A stretch of 42,585 nucleotides of DNA from Thermoguttaceae bacterium (GTDB lineage: Bacteria > Planctomycetota > Planctomycetia > Pirellulales > Thermoguttaceae), in assembly GCA_017434455.1 (NCBI GenBank), contig JAFRFG010000061.1:1-42585 (forward strand), written 5' to 3'. The position numbers and the translations under genes were made by a program. Shown here one piece after another: positions 9,035-16,930 of this stretch; the first letter of the stretch is position 1, and each line of letters begins with the position of its first letter. Under the pieces are notes generated by a model. The model worked only from the letters and a program-made list of their open reading frames with translations. It was not told the origin of the DNA and did no database searches.

Positions 9035-9961
9035 TCAGGCACACTTGCGTTTGCGGACTCGCGTCGAGGACAGGAGCGGATCACAAATCGGAATGGCCGA
9101 CTTGTTTTCACGCGGAAGCAGGTCGTCCGTCTCGCGGATCGAGACACGCGGTGTCTTTTTGCGGGACTTCGGCCGAGCGTGCTCCGGAGCGGGTGTGGCG
9201 GCTTCCTCACTGCAGGGAGCGACCAGTTCTTTGTTCGACCGCTTGATGATACCGGCGATGAACTCACCGAAGATACGCAGATCGAGGACCGTGGCGCTCG
9301 GCGCCTCGGGGTGGAACTGTGTTCCAATAGCGAACCAGTCGTCACGAATCGACTCGATAGCTTCCACCACGGAGTCGGGGCACTTGGCCGTCACCAGGAA
9401 ACCCTCGGCGACATCATCAACAGCCATGTGGTGAATACTGTTGACCAAAACCGCGTTGTCGCCGTAGACACGATCCAGGAGAGAACCGGGTTCGATCACC
9501 AGCGCGTGACGGTGCCATGGATCATCCGGCTCATAGTGCGGAAGGGCGGTGCCGATATCCTCGGCGATATGAAGGAAGAGCGTTCCCCCCATGGTGACGT
9601 TCAGAAGCTGCATCCCCGCGCCAATCCCAAAGAACGGCATACGGCGCTCGTAGACTTTTTTGATCAAACGGCGGTCAAAGTCTTCACGGCGGGGAGCCAT
9701 CAGACGGATCGAAGGATGGAGCATATAACCGTCGTTGCGCGGGTCGATATCACCGCCGCCGATCATCACCACGCCATCAACCAGATCGAGAACCCGATCC
9801 AAATCGGCGTCATCGACATACGGGGGGATCGCCACGGGAATCCCCCCCGCCTTCATAATCGAGTCGTAGTAGCCGGAAAAAAGATATCCGATCGACGGCG
9901 CGGCGTTCCGCCCCACCTTGAAGTCCATATTGATCGCAATCAACGGCTTCTGGCCTGCCAT
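9035..9961 (-). CDS. Class I glutamine amidotransferase-like (C26/PuuD-type) protein lacking the nucleophile cysteine
   Basis: The first ~240 residues match the peptidase C26 / gamma-glutamyl-GABA hydrolase fold: VDGVVMIGGGDIDP, GMQLLNVTMGGTL, NSIHHMAV and TQFHPE (His217, Glu219). In active members the elbow reads G-I-C-R-G; here it is FGIGAG, with Gly114 at the cysteine position, so normal hydrolase chemistry is unlikely. The start at 9961 is supported by GGGAGGA 10 nt upstream; the open frame continues to 10132 without support. A basic, low-complexity tail of ~65 residues follows the domain. First gene of a unit with HIT and nadK. It could act as a binding or regulatory protein. Confidence 0.85.
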   Translation of the reverse strand: MAGQKPLIAINMDFKVGRNAAPSIGYLFSGYYDSIMKAGGIPVAIPPYVDDADLDRVLDLVDGVVMIGGGDIDPRNDGYMLHPSIRLMAPRREDFDRRLIKKVYERRMPFFGIGAGMQLLNVTMGGTLFLHIAEDIGTALPHYEPDDPWHRHALVIEPGSLLDRVYGDNAVLVNSIHHMAVDDVAEGFLVTAKCPDSVVEAIESIRDDWFAIGTQFHPEAPSATVLDLRIFGEFIAGIIKRSNKELVAPCSEEAATPAPEHARPKSRKKTPRVSIRETDDLLPRENKSAIPICDPLLSSTRVRKRKCA

Positions 9962-10896
9962 AATCCCGTATTCCTCCCGAGATTGCGGGCAAGACATCCG
10001 TTGAGGACACACCGCAGACCTTTCTAAATCCGCGCCTTTTTCTCGCGCCCTCAAGCGTACCGAGAGAAAGTTGTCTTCGGCTGTAGACATCAGACAACGC
10101 AGCCGCGGCAAAAACGCTGCAAGGAGACTCATCCGGCGCGCCGCGGGCGGGACACCACTCCCACCGCAGGCACTGAACGGTAACTAAAAATATCGCGCCT
10201 CCTAAGCGCCTTCACCGAAAAATGGGGTATTCTATCGCGTCACCTTTAGAACACCACCCACATCCCTGCGCTGCCAACATATATCAGCGTCAGAAGTTGT
10301 CCCTCATTTCTGGCTTGTCTTGGCCCTGATCCTTAGAAAGGGCGTCTTTTCCGGAAATTGCTGGGAACCATAAACCACACGGATTAATATACGGGGAGCG
10401 TGGAAATAAATCAAGCGACATCGCATATTTTGTAAATTCTCTGTGATATTAGCATATTTAGTGGCGCGAGCCACTAAATATGCCGCCCATTCTGTGTATT
10501 CCGTCTATCTTACGCACTGTTTTCTCGTTTTTGCCCCCCTCGTTGTTCGATTCATCGGCAAATCATGTCCCAATCGATCGGGAACGAGACAGGTTCGTCC
10601 GGCCGCGGATCACAGGCCTCTTGGTACGGACATTTGTCGGGGAGTCGGATTCGTCTCCCCGTACCGCGCCGAAACATCATGGGGGTACGAAACAGCGCGT
10701 TTATGTCACCGTCAGCGTTTTTTAATGAGACAGCCGAACCATAAGAAACCTATGATTTGAAACCCCTCGGATATTGCTCTTTACTCCTTGGGCAAAAAAG
10801 GGCACAATACGCGGGTGTCGGAGCGTAGGAAGACGCTCGCGGCCTTGAGAAAACGAGAAAAACGACCGTTTCACTGATAGACAAGGAGAGTTCATC
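9962..10896. other. Long gene-free spacer between the amidotransferase-like gene and ompH
   Basis: About 935 bp without a convincing gene. The open frame at 10443-10760 has no ribosome binding site or recognisable sequence. Composition is more AT-rich than the genes on either side. The notable element is the perfect inverted repeat at 10452-10483. It presumably also holds the promoters for both flanking genes. Confidence 0.6.
10452..10483. repeat. Perfect 14-bp inverted repeat with a GCGA loop
   Basis: Arms 10452-10465 and 10470-10483 pair without mismatch around GCGA. As RNA of the plus strand the loop would be a GNRA tetraloop closed by C-G. No T-run follows on either strand, so it is not a standard terminator. 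An operator for a dimeric regulator or an RNA stability element are alternatives. Confidence 0.8.
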
Positions 10897-11658
10897 GTGA
10901 AAAATTCTGTGGTTATCGCCCTGTGTGGCGTCCTATTTTGCGCGGTTTCGGCACTTCAGGCCCAGCAGCCGCAACAAGCCCAGCAGTCCCAGCCGAGGGC
11001 GCTTCTGATCGGCGTGGTCGATATGCCGAGCGTCCTTCAGGCACACCCCATCACTGTCGATGAGATGCCGATCCTCCGCGATTCCTTCGCCAAGGAACGC
11101 CTCGAGGCACAAAAATACGAGCAGACCTGTATGAAGCAGGTCGAACAGATCAAACAGCAGTACAAGATGGGGACCCCCCAGTTTGATGAAGCCGCCAAAC
11201 CGATCCGCGAGGGTCTGCGCCAGGCCGAAATCCAGCTTCAGGATCGGCAGGCCGAGGTGATGAATCAGGTGAATCAGCTTCAGTACAAGATCTACACCGA
11301 CGTTCAGAAGGCCGTTCAGCAAGTAGCCGAACGCAAGGGGATCTTGATCGTCCATACCAAGATCAAACTCGATCGCAAGGGGGTGGCCGAGGAAGTGGCC
11401 GCCGTCCAGGAAGCGGACGCCAACCCGACGCTGGTCTGGAATCACCCGGCCTGCGACATCACCGAGGACGTCAAGGCCGCGCTGGCGGTGATCGCCGGAA
11501 CCCCGAAGGGAAACGCCGCCAATGGAGGCGCTCTGGATAATATCTCCAGTCAGGCCCAGGCCAGCGCTGCCCAGCCGGCAGCGGCTCAGCCGGCGGCCAA
11601 AACCGCCGCCGCGTCGGCCGCCGCCCAACCGGCCCGCGGCGCCGCGCAGCCGCGCTAA
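10897..11658 (+). CDS. OmpH/Skp-like periplasmic chaperone
   Basis: Skp-family proteins hold unfolded outer-membrane proteins in the periplasm. The start is GTG at 10897 with AAGGAGAG in front, followed by a signal peptide ending near ALQAQQ. Next come a beta segment (LIGVVDMPSVLQ), a long charged and Gln-rich helical region (about 65-150) that would form the coiled-coil tentacles, and a returning strand GILIVHTKIKLDRKG. The last ~45 residues are Ala/Gln/Pro-rich and probably disordered. A strong terminator lies between it and lpxC, but the neighbourhood of ompH and lpxC is common in outer-membrane gene clusters. Confidence 0.82.
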   Translation: MKNSVVIALCGVLFCAVSALQAQQPQQAQQSQPRALLIGVVDMPSVLQAHPITVDEMPILRDSFAKERLEAQKYEQTCMKQVEQIKQQYKMGTPQFDEAAKPIREGLRQAEIQLQDRQAEVMNQVNQLQYKIYTDVQKAVQQVAERKGILIVHTKIKLDRKGVAEEVAAVQEADANPTLVWNHPACDITEDVKAALAVIAGTPKGNAANGGALDNISSQAQASAAQPAAAQPAAKTAAASAAAQPARGAAQPR

Positions 11659-11686
11659 ACAGATCCCCGGTTCATTGACTCCCTCC

Positions 11687-11720
11687 AAAAAAGACCGATC
11701 GTCAAAGATCGGTCTTTTTT
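11687..11720 (+). terminator. Intrinsic terminator after ompH
   Basis: Perfect stem AAGACCGATC (11691-11700) / GATCGGTCTT (11707-11716) with a 6-nt loop, preceded by an A-run and followed by a T-run, so it could also stop minus-strand transcripts. Confidence 0.9.
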
Positions 11721-11744
11721 GACATCTGTGTTTGGTGAATCGCC

Positions 11745-12629
11745 ATGAATACCCAAGGTTTCTCCGTTCCGGTCTTTTCGCAAACCACCGTCGCTAAACG
11801 CGCCGTCCTTTTGGGGTTTGGATTCTGGACCGGCATCGACACCACCGTCGAATTTCTCCCCGCGCCGCCGGGAAGCGGCATCTATTTCGTGCGGACCGAT
11901 CTTCCTTCGGCCCCCCCCATTGCGGCGGTTGTCGCCAACCGAGTCGATAAACCGCGTCAGACCTCTCTGGCCGTCGAGGGGGCTCAGGTCGATATGGTAG
12001 AACACCTTTTGGCCGCCGCGCGCGGGATGGGGATCAGCAATCTGGAAATTCGCGTCAGCTCGGCGGAGATTCCCGGTTTCGACGGTTCCGCGCGTCCCTT
12101 CGCGCTGGCCCTAAAAGAAGCGGGCAAACAGGACCAGCAAGTTCCCCGGCCGGTTCGTGTTGTCGGGAACACCTACCGTTTCGGGGACGATCAGCGGTGG
12201 ATCGAAATTTCTCCCCCCCAAGGAATGGACTCCGTCTATCGATACGAAATCGATTACACCGCGGCCGCCGGCGGCCGCGGCGGGATTGACAGCCAGTTCT
12301 TCGAGTCAACGCTGACCGAGGAGACCTTTTTGGATGAGATCGCGCCGGCCCGGACCTTCCTTCTGGAATCGGAGGCACAACAGCTGCGCGCGGCGGGGCT
12401 TTGTCAGAGGGTCCAATACGGCGATGTCCTCGTCTTCGGCCAGGACGGTCCCATCGAAAATCACCTCCTTTGGGAAAACGAGTGCGCGCGCCACAAGGTA
12501 CTCGATATGATCGGCGATTTTTCTCTGGCCGATACTCCCATTTTGGGGACATTCCGCGCTTGGCGGACCGGTCATAGCCAAAACGCCGCGGCGCTGCGCG
12601 AGCTGCTCAAAATCCTCGATCAACAATAA
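11745..12629 (+). CDS. lpxC: UDP-3-O-acyl-N-acetylglucosamine deacetylase
   Basis: Zinc deacetylase for the committed step of lipid A synthesis. The catalytic and zinc residues are all visible: Glu86-His87 (VEHLL), His250 and Asp254 (ARHKVLDMIGD), and His277 (TGHSQN). The inner family segment GFDGSARPF is present. At 294 residues it is near the usual 300. It starts about 25 bp after the ompH terminator, so it must have its own promoter or be read through. Its presence implies the cell makes lipid A or a related lipid. The next gene, a Gfo/Idh oxidoreductase, starts 53 bp downstream. Confidence 0.95.
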   Translation: MNTQGFSVPVFSQTTVAKRAVLLGFGFWTGIDTTVEFLPAPPGSGIYFVRTDLPSAPPIAAVVANRVDKPRQTSLAVEGAQVDMVEHLLAAARGMGISNLEIRVSSAEIPGFDGSARPFALALKEAGKQDQQVPRPVRVVGNTYRFGDDQRWIEISPPQGMDSVYRYEIDYTAAAGGRGGIDSQFFESTLTEETFLDEIAPARTFLLESEAQQLRAAGLCQRVQYGDVLVFGQDGPIENHLLWENECARHKVLDMIGDFSLADTPILGTFRAWRTGHSQNAAALRELLKILDQQ

Positions 12630-12682
12630 TACATCCACACCGAACACGAACAATTAACAAATTTGTAAAGAAAGGATGGGGG

Positions 12683-13702
12683 ATGATCCGAATCGGAGTC
12701 ATCGGTACCGGCCGACTGGGGGGATTTCATGCCGAGAAGGCCGCCGCGGATCCCTGTTGTTCCCTGGTGGGAGTCTTTGATCCGGCCGCGGCCAATCGAG
12801 AAAGGGTCGCCCAAAAACTCGGTGTCACGGCGTTCGACGATCTTGAAGCGCTTCTGGAGGGTATCGACGCGGCAATCGTCGCCGCTCCCACCTTTTCGCA
12901 TGGGGAAATCGGCCGGAAAGTACTTGAGGAAAAGAAACATCTTCTGATCGAAAAACCGCTCTGCTGCGGCGCCGCCGACGCCACGGCGCTTGTTGACCTG
13001 GCGGACAGGAATGGATTGGTTCTGGCCTGCGGTCATGTCGAGCAATTCAACCCCGCCTGGCGGGCGGCTCACGGCGAACTGCAAAAGGCGATTCAAAGCG
13101 GTCCGGTCCTCATCGACGCGGTTCGAACCAGCGGCTATACCTTCCGCTGTGCCGACGTCGGCGCGATTCTCGACCTGATGATCCATGATCTGGAGTTGGT
13201 TATTTCCCTCTTCTCGGCCCGGGAGCTTCTTTCCGCGCCGATGATCGCCTGGGGAACCAGCGAGTTTGGCGGACATGAGGATACCGCCTCCGCCCAGTTC
13301 CTCCTGACCGACGGATCGGTGATCCGACTGTTCGCCTCGAGGGTCGAGCTCCAGGCGCAAAGACATCTGACATTGCGATCCCGCACGGGGCGTTTTACGG
13401 TCGACTTTATGGCCCCCTCGTTCAGCGTCACCTCCCCGGACAGCGCCATTGTCAGCGGCCGGTATTCCCCCGAAAAGTGTGACTACGCGCCGCTTGTACC
13501 GCGGGCGGCCGATTTTATGAAAGAAAACTACCGGACCGTCGAAATGCCGTTCTCCCCGCAGGACGCGCTTTCCCTGGAACTTGACGATTTTCTCCGGTCG
13601 ATTCGGGGGGAGAAAAAAACCACTGTCCCCGGGGACCGAGCCGCCGAGGCGGTCCAGCTGGCCGAACGGATCATCGCGGGGATTAAGGTCAGCCGATCAT
13701 GA
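12683..13702 (+). CDS. Gfo/Idh/MocA family oxidoreductase
   Basis: 339 residues. The N-terminal Rossmann motif GVIGTGRLGGFH, the lysine motif IEKPL, and the GHVEQFNPAW segment fit the NAD(P)-dependent sugar dehydrogenase family. GHxExFNPA resembles members placed beside lipid A genes, including GnnA, which oxidises the 3-position of UDP-GlcNAc so that an amine can be added; no aminotransferase partner is nearby, so the specific role is only a suggestion. AAAGGA precedes the ATG. The TGA overlaps the Nudix ATG (ATGA), so the two are translationally coupled. Confidence 0.88.
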   Translation: MIRIGVIGTGRLGGFHAEKAAADPCCSLVGVFDPAAANRERVAQKLGVTAFDDLEALLEGIDAAIVAAPTFSHGEIGRKVLEEKKHLLIEKPLCCGAADATALVDLADRNGLVLACGHVEQFNPAWRAAHGELQKAIQSGPVLIDAVRTSGYTFRCADVGAILDLMIHDLELVISLFSARELLSAPMIAWGTSEFGGHEDTASAQFLLTDGSVIRLFASRVELQAQRHLTLRSRTGRFTVDFMAPSFSVTSPDSAIVSGRYSPEKCDYAPLVPRAADFMKENYRTVEMPFSPQDALSLELDDFLRSIRGEKKTTVPGDRAAEAVQLAERIIAGIKVSRS

Positions 13703-14172
13703 CCGAGCGTCTCCCCACCGCTGAGAAAAAGCCGCTTGGGGAGGGGGCAATCATCGTCGTCCCCTCCCCGGATGATACATCTCTTCCGGCGCGGCATCGG
13801 CGGTATCTGGTCATTCGGCGAAGCGCCGCGGTCATCGCCCCGGGAAAACTCTGCTTTCCCGGAGGGAAATGCCTCCCCGGCGAAAGACCAAACGAGACGG
13901 CCGAGCGGGAGTTTCGCGAGGAGATCGGTGTGGAGGCGGCTATCGCGCGCGAGATATGGCAGAATGTCGCCCCCTGGGGGGTTCACCTGGTTTGGTTTTT
14001 GGCGATCCTTCGCGATCCCAAACGGACCTTTCATCTCCAAAAAGAAGAGGTGGCCGAGGCCTTCTGGAGCGATCTGGAAACCCTCTTGGCCGATCCGGAC
14101 ATGCTCACCAGCAATACCGAGTTCCTGGAGGGAGCCCTCCGGGGAACGATCGATCTGGAGTTCCCACACTAG
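13699..14172 (+). CDS. Nudix hydrolase
   Basis: 157 residues with a complete Nudix box, G-x5-E-x7-R-E-F-x-E-E-I-G-V (GKCLPGE to EEIGV), which binds Mg2+ and hydrolyses a nucleoside diphosphate linked to another group. Substrate not predictable. The ATG overlaps the upstream oxidoreductase stop by 4 bp. Its TAG overlaps the exbD stop on the other strand by 3 bp, so the two genes are packed tail to tail without a terminator. Confidence 0.92.
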   Translation: MTERLPTAEKKPLGEGAIIVVPSPDDTSLPARHRRYLVIRRSAAVIAPGKLCFPGGKCLPGERPNETAEREFREEIGVEAAIAREIWQNVAPWGVHLVWFLAILRDPKRTFHLQKEEVAEAFWSDLETLLADPDMLTSNTEFLEGALRGTIDLEFPH

Positions 14173-14597
14173 CTCTTTTTTGCCAGAAACTGGAGGCGCT
14201 CCAGTCCCGACTGGCGGCACAGATCATATAAATCGAGTACCGATTCGATCGGTACGGTCCCATCCGGCGCGATAATGATCGTGGTCGATTCCGCATAGCC
14301 GCCGATTCTTTTTTCCAGGGCGGTCCGATCCGAGAAATGTTCCTCGCCAATCTCCCACGACGGGGGAGACTGCGCTGATCCGAACAGCCGGATCGTCACG
14401 GTCTGCTCCTCGGGAATCTCGACTCTCTTCTCTTGAGCCGTCGTCCCGGGAAGGGTCAGGTTCATCGGCAAAAGCCGTTCCAACTCATCGAAATTCGCGG
14501 TAAAGACAAAGAATATCAGGAGCAAAAAGATGACGTCGATCATCGAGGTCATATTCAGGTCCGGAATCTCCCCGGGGCGGGACAACGGCGCTTTCAT
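14169..14597 (-). CDS. ExbD/TolR-family energy-transducing protein
   Basis: 142-residue protein with a short cytoplasmic N-terminus, the family helix MTSMIDVIFLLLIFFVF with the proton-carrying Asp (DLNMTSMID), and a periplasmic domain ending in a helix-rich segment (residues about 85-140). ExbD/TolR works with an ExbB/TolQ motor to use the proton gradient for outer-membrane transport or integrity, but no exbB-like gene is in the window. The ATG at 14597 is only 16 nt after the T-run of a strong terminator at the end of a structured leader, so its expression may depend on antitermination. GAGAAG precedes the start. Confidence 0.87.
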   Translation of the reverse strand: MKAPLSRPGEIPDLNMTSMIDVIFLLLIFFVFTANFDELERLLPMNLTLPGTTAQEKRVEIPEEQTVTIRLFGSAQSPPSWEIGEEHFSDRTALEKRIGGYAESTTIIIAPDGTVPIESVLDLYDLCRQSGLERLQFLAKKS

Positions 14598-14612
14598 AAA
14601 AGTCTTCTCGAT

Positions 14613-14657
14613 GATAAAAAAACACCTCCGGATCGCCTCCTATAGGAAACGATCCGG
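14613..14657 (-). terminator. Intrinsic terminator just upstream of exbD
   Basis: On the minus strand the arms CCGGATCG (14657-14650) and CGATCCGG (14635-14628) close a 14-nt loop and are followed by a run of seven T (14622-14616). It lies 16 nt before the exbD start codon, which is an attenuator position. Confidence 0.8.
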
Positions 14658-14864
14658 AAGCTCTCTTATGCGGGGGCACGATCCATCGCCTCCACAAATG
14701 AAAAACCGCCGAAGCGGATGAAGAATCGGATTGTTCGACAACCTCCCATGTCGAAGATGTCTCCACAAGACCGCAGGCGTCACAAAACATCGCAAGCCCA
14801 GTGCCAGGTCCGACAATCCAGCATCCAATCCTTTCCGTAGTGAATGCTCACATCCATGATGATA
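14613..14864 (-). ncRNA. Candidate structured small RNA or riboswitch-like leader of exbD
   Basis: A ~250-nt transcript predicted between a promoter (14871-14899) and a terminator (14613-14657). Pairings read by eye on the minus strand: P1 GGATTG (14819-14814) with CAATCC (14733-14728); P2 GATGTTTT (14791-14784) with GAGACATC (14763-14756), including two G-U pairs; P3 TTCGACA (14755-14749) with TGTCGAA (14740-14734). P2 and P3 abut, giving a three-way junction. A CCGC-UUCG-GCGG tetraloop hairpin follows at 14717-14706, then the terminator. It is not recognised as 6S, SRP, RNase P or tmRNA. No coding frame here looks real. Confidence 0.5.
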
Positions 14865-14870
14865 GGGGAA

Positions 14871-14899
14871 AGGATATAAAAAAAACGCTCCCGGGTCAA
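14871..14899 (-). promoter_or_regulatory. Sigma-70 promoter of the exbD leader RNA
   Basis: TTGACC (14899-14894), exact 17-bp spacer, TATCCT (14876-14871); each box matches consensus at five of six positions. The spacer lies inside the asnB terminator hairpin and T-run, so the end of one unit and the start of the next overlap. Confidence 0.6.
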
Positions 14900-14909
14900 G
14901 AGCGCTCAA
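14877..14909 (-). terminator. Probable terminator of the sat-asnB unit
   Basis: About 40 bp after the asnB stop, CGCTC and GAGCG on the minus strand close a 9-nt loop and are followed by eight T. The stem is short, but the T-run is good. Confidence 0.55.
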
Positions 14910-14947
14910 AAGAAAATATATTTTGAGACATATCCCGTTTCAGCCGG

Positions 14948-16900
14948 TCAGAACCCCGACAACGCTTGGCCTTTGAGCCACTGATTGAAGACCAAAAGCG
15001 ACCAAAGCCGGCCGGCGTGGTCGAATTTCGCCGCCAGATGCTGCTCGACCAACTCTCGGGTATACTCCGGGTTGAGGTAAGCGGCGCATGGGGAATCGCA
15101 GGAAAGAAGGGCATCGCGAAGGTCGCCGCTCAAAGGACCGCGAAACCAGTGATCCAGCGGGACTCCGAACCCACGTTTGGGCTGTTTTTCGAGGTCGGGG
15201 GGGAGATATTCACGGAAAGTCTCCCGCAAAATCAATTTTCCCTTGGTCGCGCGCATTTTCAGGGCAATCGGAAGGCGGGCGGCCAGCTCCACCACACCGG
15301 TATCGAGCATCGGGCAGCGGACTTCCAGGGCGAAGCGCATCGAGGCGATGTCGACTTTGGTCAAGATATCTCCCGGCAGATAGGTCAGCAGGTCGGTAAC
15401 CGAGATGGCGGTGGCAAAATCACGCCGATCGGCCCGGGCAAACGCGGCTTGAAGCACCGTCAGGGGGTTCGGTTCCTCCCCCTCCTCCTCGTACGCTTGG
15501 CGGAGGACTTCGCGGAACCGGTTCGAGAACAGCCGTCCCAGCCGCTGGCGGTTAAAGATGGCGATCCACTGCAAGTAGCGCTCCAGGGGAGACATCCCGA
15601 CAGCTTCCAAGAAACGCTTCATTCGCCGGAGGATCGAACGCTGCGAAATCGACGCGGGGATCATGGCGCGAACGGGCCCCGCCAAGAAACGTCGGATCGG
15701 CTCGGGAAAAAAATCGAGCGCGCCGGCCAACTTCACCGCCTTATACCGGTCGTAGCCGGCGAACAGCTCATCTCCCCCATCCCCCGAAAGAGCGACGGTG
15801 ACATGGCGGCGTGTCATCTGGCAAAGATACCAGGTCGGGATCGCGGAAGAATCGCTGTACGGCTCATCGTACTGCGCGACGATCTGCGGAAAGATCGCCC
15901 GCGCGTCGGGGGTGACGATCAGCTCGGTATGCTCGGTTCCCAGACGCTTGGCGGTCGCCGCGGCCAGGGCGGTCTCGTCGTACTCTTTCTGCTCAAAACC
16001 GATGGAGAACGTCTTGATCGGGCGATCAGAGAGCTTCTGCATTAAAGAGACGATGATCGTCGAGTCGACTCCACCGGAAAGGAATGCGCCCAGGGGAACG
16101 TCGCTGCGAAGGCGTCGGCGGACACTTTCCTCCAGCGCCGATCGCAGTCGCTCGGACCACTCCCGAGCGCTGGTAAAACGCTCCTCGCGGTTGAAATCGA
16201 TCTCCCAGTAACGTTCTTGGCTCCACCGGCCCTGGGGTGTCCAAACCGCCAGATGAGCGGGAGGGAGCTTCCGCGCGTCGCGCCAGATCGTGCGGGGCAC
16301 CGGGATATACTGGTAGGCGAAATATTGCTCCAGCGCGATCGGATCAAGCGTTCGCGGAAAACCGGGAAGAAGAGTCAGCGCTTTGAGCTCACTGGCAAAA
16401 TAGAGCTCCTCGGCCGTCCGCCAATAGAAGAGGGGCTTTTTCCCGAGACGATCACGAACCAGAACCAACTGTTCCTTTCGCGCGTCCCACACAGCGATAG
16501 CGAACATCCCCTCCAGTCGTTTGGGGAAATCGAGCCCCGTCTCCTCGTAGAGGTGAACGAGGACCTCGGTATCGGTATCGGTCTTAAACCGGTGTCCCTT
16601 CTCCAGCAGCTCGCGGCGAAGCTCGAGGTAATTGTAGATTTCGCCGTTGAAGGTAACCCAGACCGATCCATCCTCGTTGGCCAGCGGCTGGCGTCCCGCC
16701 GAAGAAAGATCAATAATCGACAGCCGCCGATGCCCCAGGGCGGCACCGGCGCGGGAGGAAAAAGCCCCTTGACCGGGAGACAATAAAAGCGTCCCTCGAT
16801 CGTCGGGACCGCGATGTGTCAAGGAATCGACCATCGCGTCGAGTGTCTCGGGCGAAACCGGTACCCGAGAGCGGCCCACCGCGCCACAGATCCCGCACAT
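14948..16900 (-). CDS. asnB: Asparagine synthase (glutamine-hydrolysing)
   Basis: 650 residues. An N-terminal class II glutaminase has the mature nucleophile Cys2 (MCGICGAVG), GHRRLSIIDLS and FNGEIYNY; the C-terminal ATP-dependent synthetase has the P-loop LSGGVDSTIIVSL, ALSGDGGDELFAGY and YDEPYSDSSA. It makes asparagine from aspartate, glutamine and ATP, though close relatives amidate sugars in polysaccharide clusters. GGGAGGG precedes the ATG at 16900. It follows sat by 30 bp in the same direction and is probably co-transcribed with it; a terminator and the promoter of the exbD leader lie just downstream. Confidence 0.92.
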   Translation of the reverse strand: MCGICGAVGRSRVPVSPETLDAMVDSLTHRGPDDRGTLLLSPGQGAFSSRAGAALGHRRLSIIDLSSAGRQPLANEDGSVWVTFNGEIYNYLELRRELLEKGHRFKTDTDTEVLVHLYEETGLDFPKRLEGMFAIAVWDARKEQLVLVRDRLGKKPLFYWRTAEELYFASELKALTLLPGFPRTLDPIALEQYFAYQYIPVPRTIWRDARKLPPAHLAVWTPQGRWSQERYWEIDFNREERFTSAREWSERLRSALEESVRRRLRSDVPLGAFLSGGVDSTIIVSLMQKLSDRPIKTFSIGFEQKEYDETALAAATAKRLGTEHTELIVTPDARAIFPQIVAQYDEPYSDSSAIPTWYLCQMTRRHVTVALSGDGGDELFAGYDRYKAVKLAGALDFFPEPIRRFLAGPVRAMIPASISQRSILRRMKRFLEAVGMSPLERYLQWIAIFNRQRLGRLFSNRFREVLRQAYEEEGEEPNPLTVLQAAFARADRRDFATAISVTDLLTYLPGDILTKVDIASMRFALEVRCPMLDTGVVELAARLPIALKMRATKGKLILRETFREYLPPDLEKQPKRGFGVPLDHWFRGPLSGDLRDALLSCDSPCAAYLNPEYTRELVEQHLAAKFDHAGRLWSLLVFNQWLKGQALSGF

Positions 16901-16930
16901 CGTGTCCCTCCCAAATGAAAAAGTGAAAGA

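Noticed and set aside
10443..10760. 105-codon open frame in the spacer before ompH
   Set aside because: It has no ribosome binding site, starts in the stem of the inverted repeat, and its composition does not look coding.
11719..11724. TTGACA as a -35 box for lpxC
   Set aside because: The matching -10 position falls on the lpxC start codon with no TATAAT-like sequence, and the box is part of the terminator's T-run.
14613..14864. 6S RNA, SRP RNA, RNase P RNA or tmRNA as identity of the candidate RNA
   Set aside because: None of their conserved sequence motifs is seen, and the layout (junction, then terminator just before a gene) fits a leader better.
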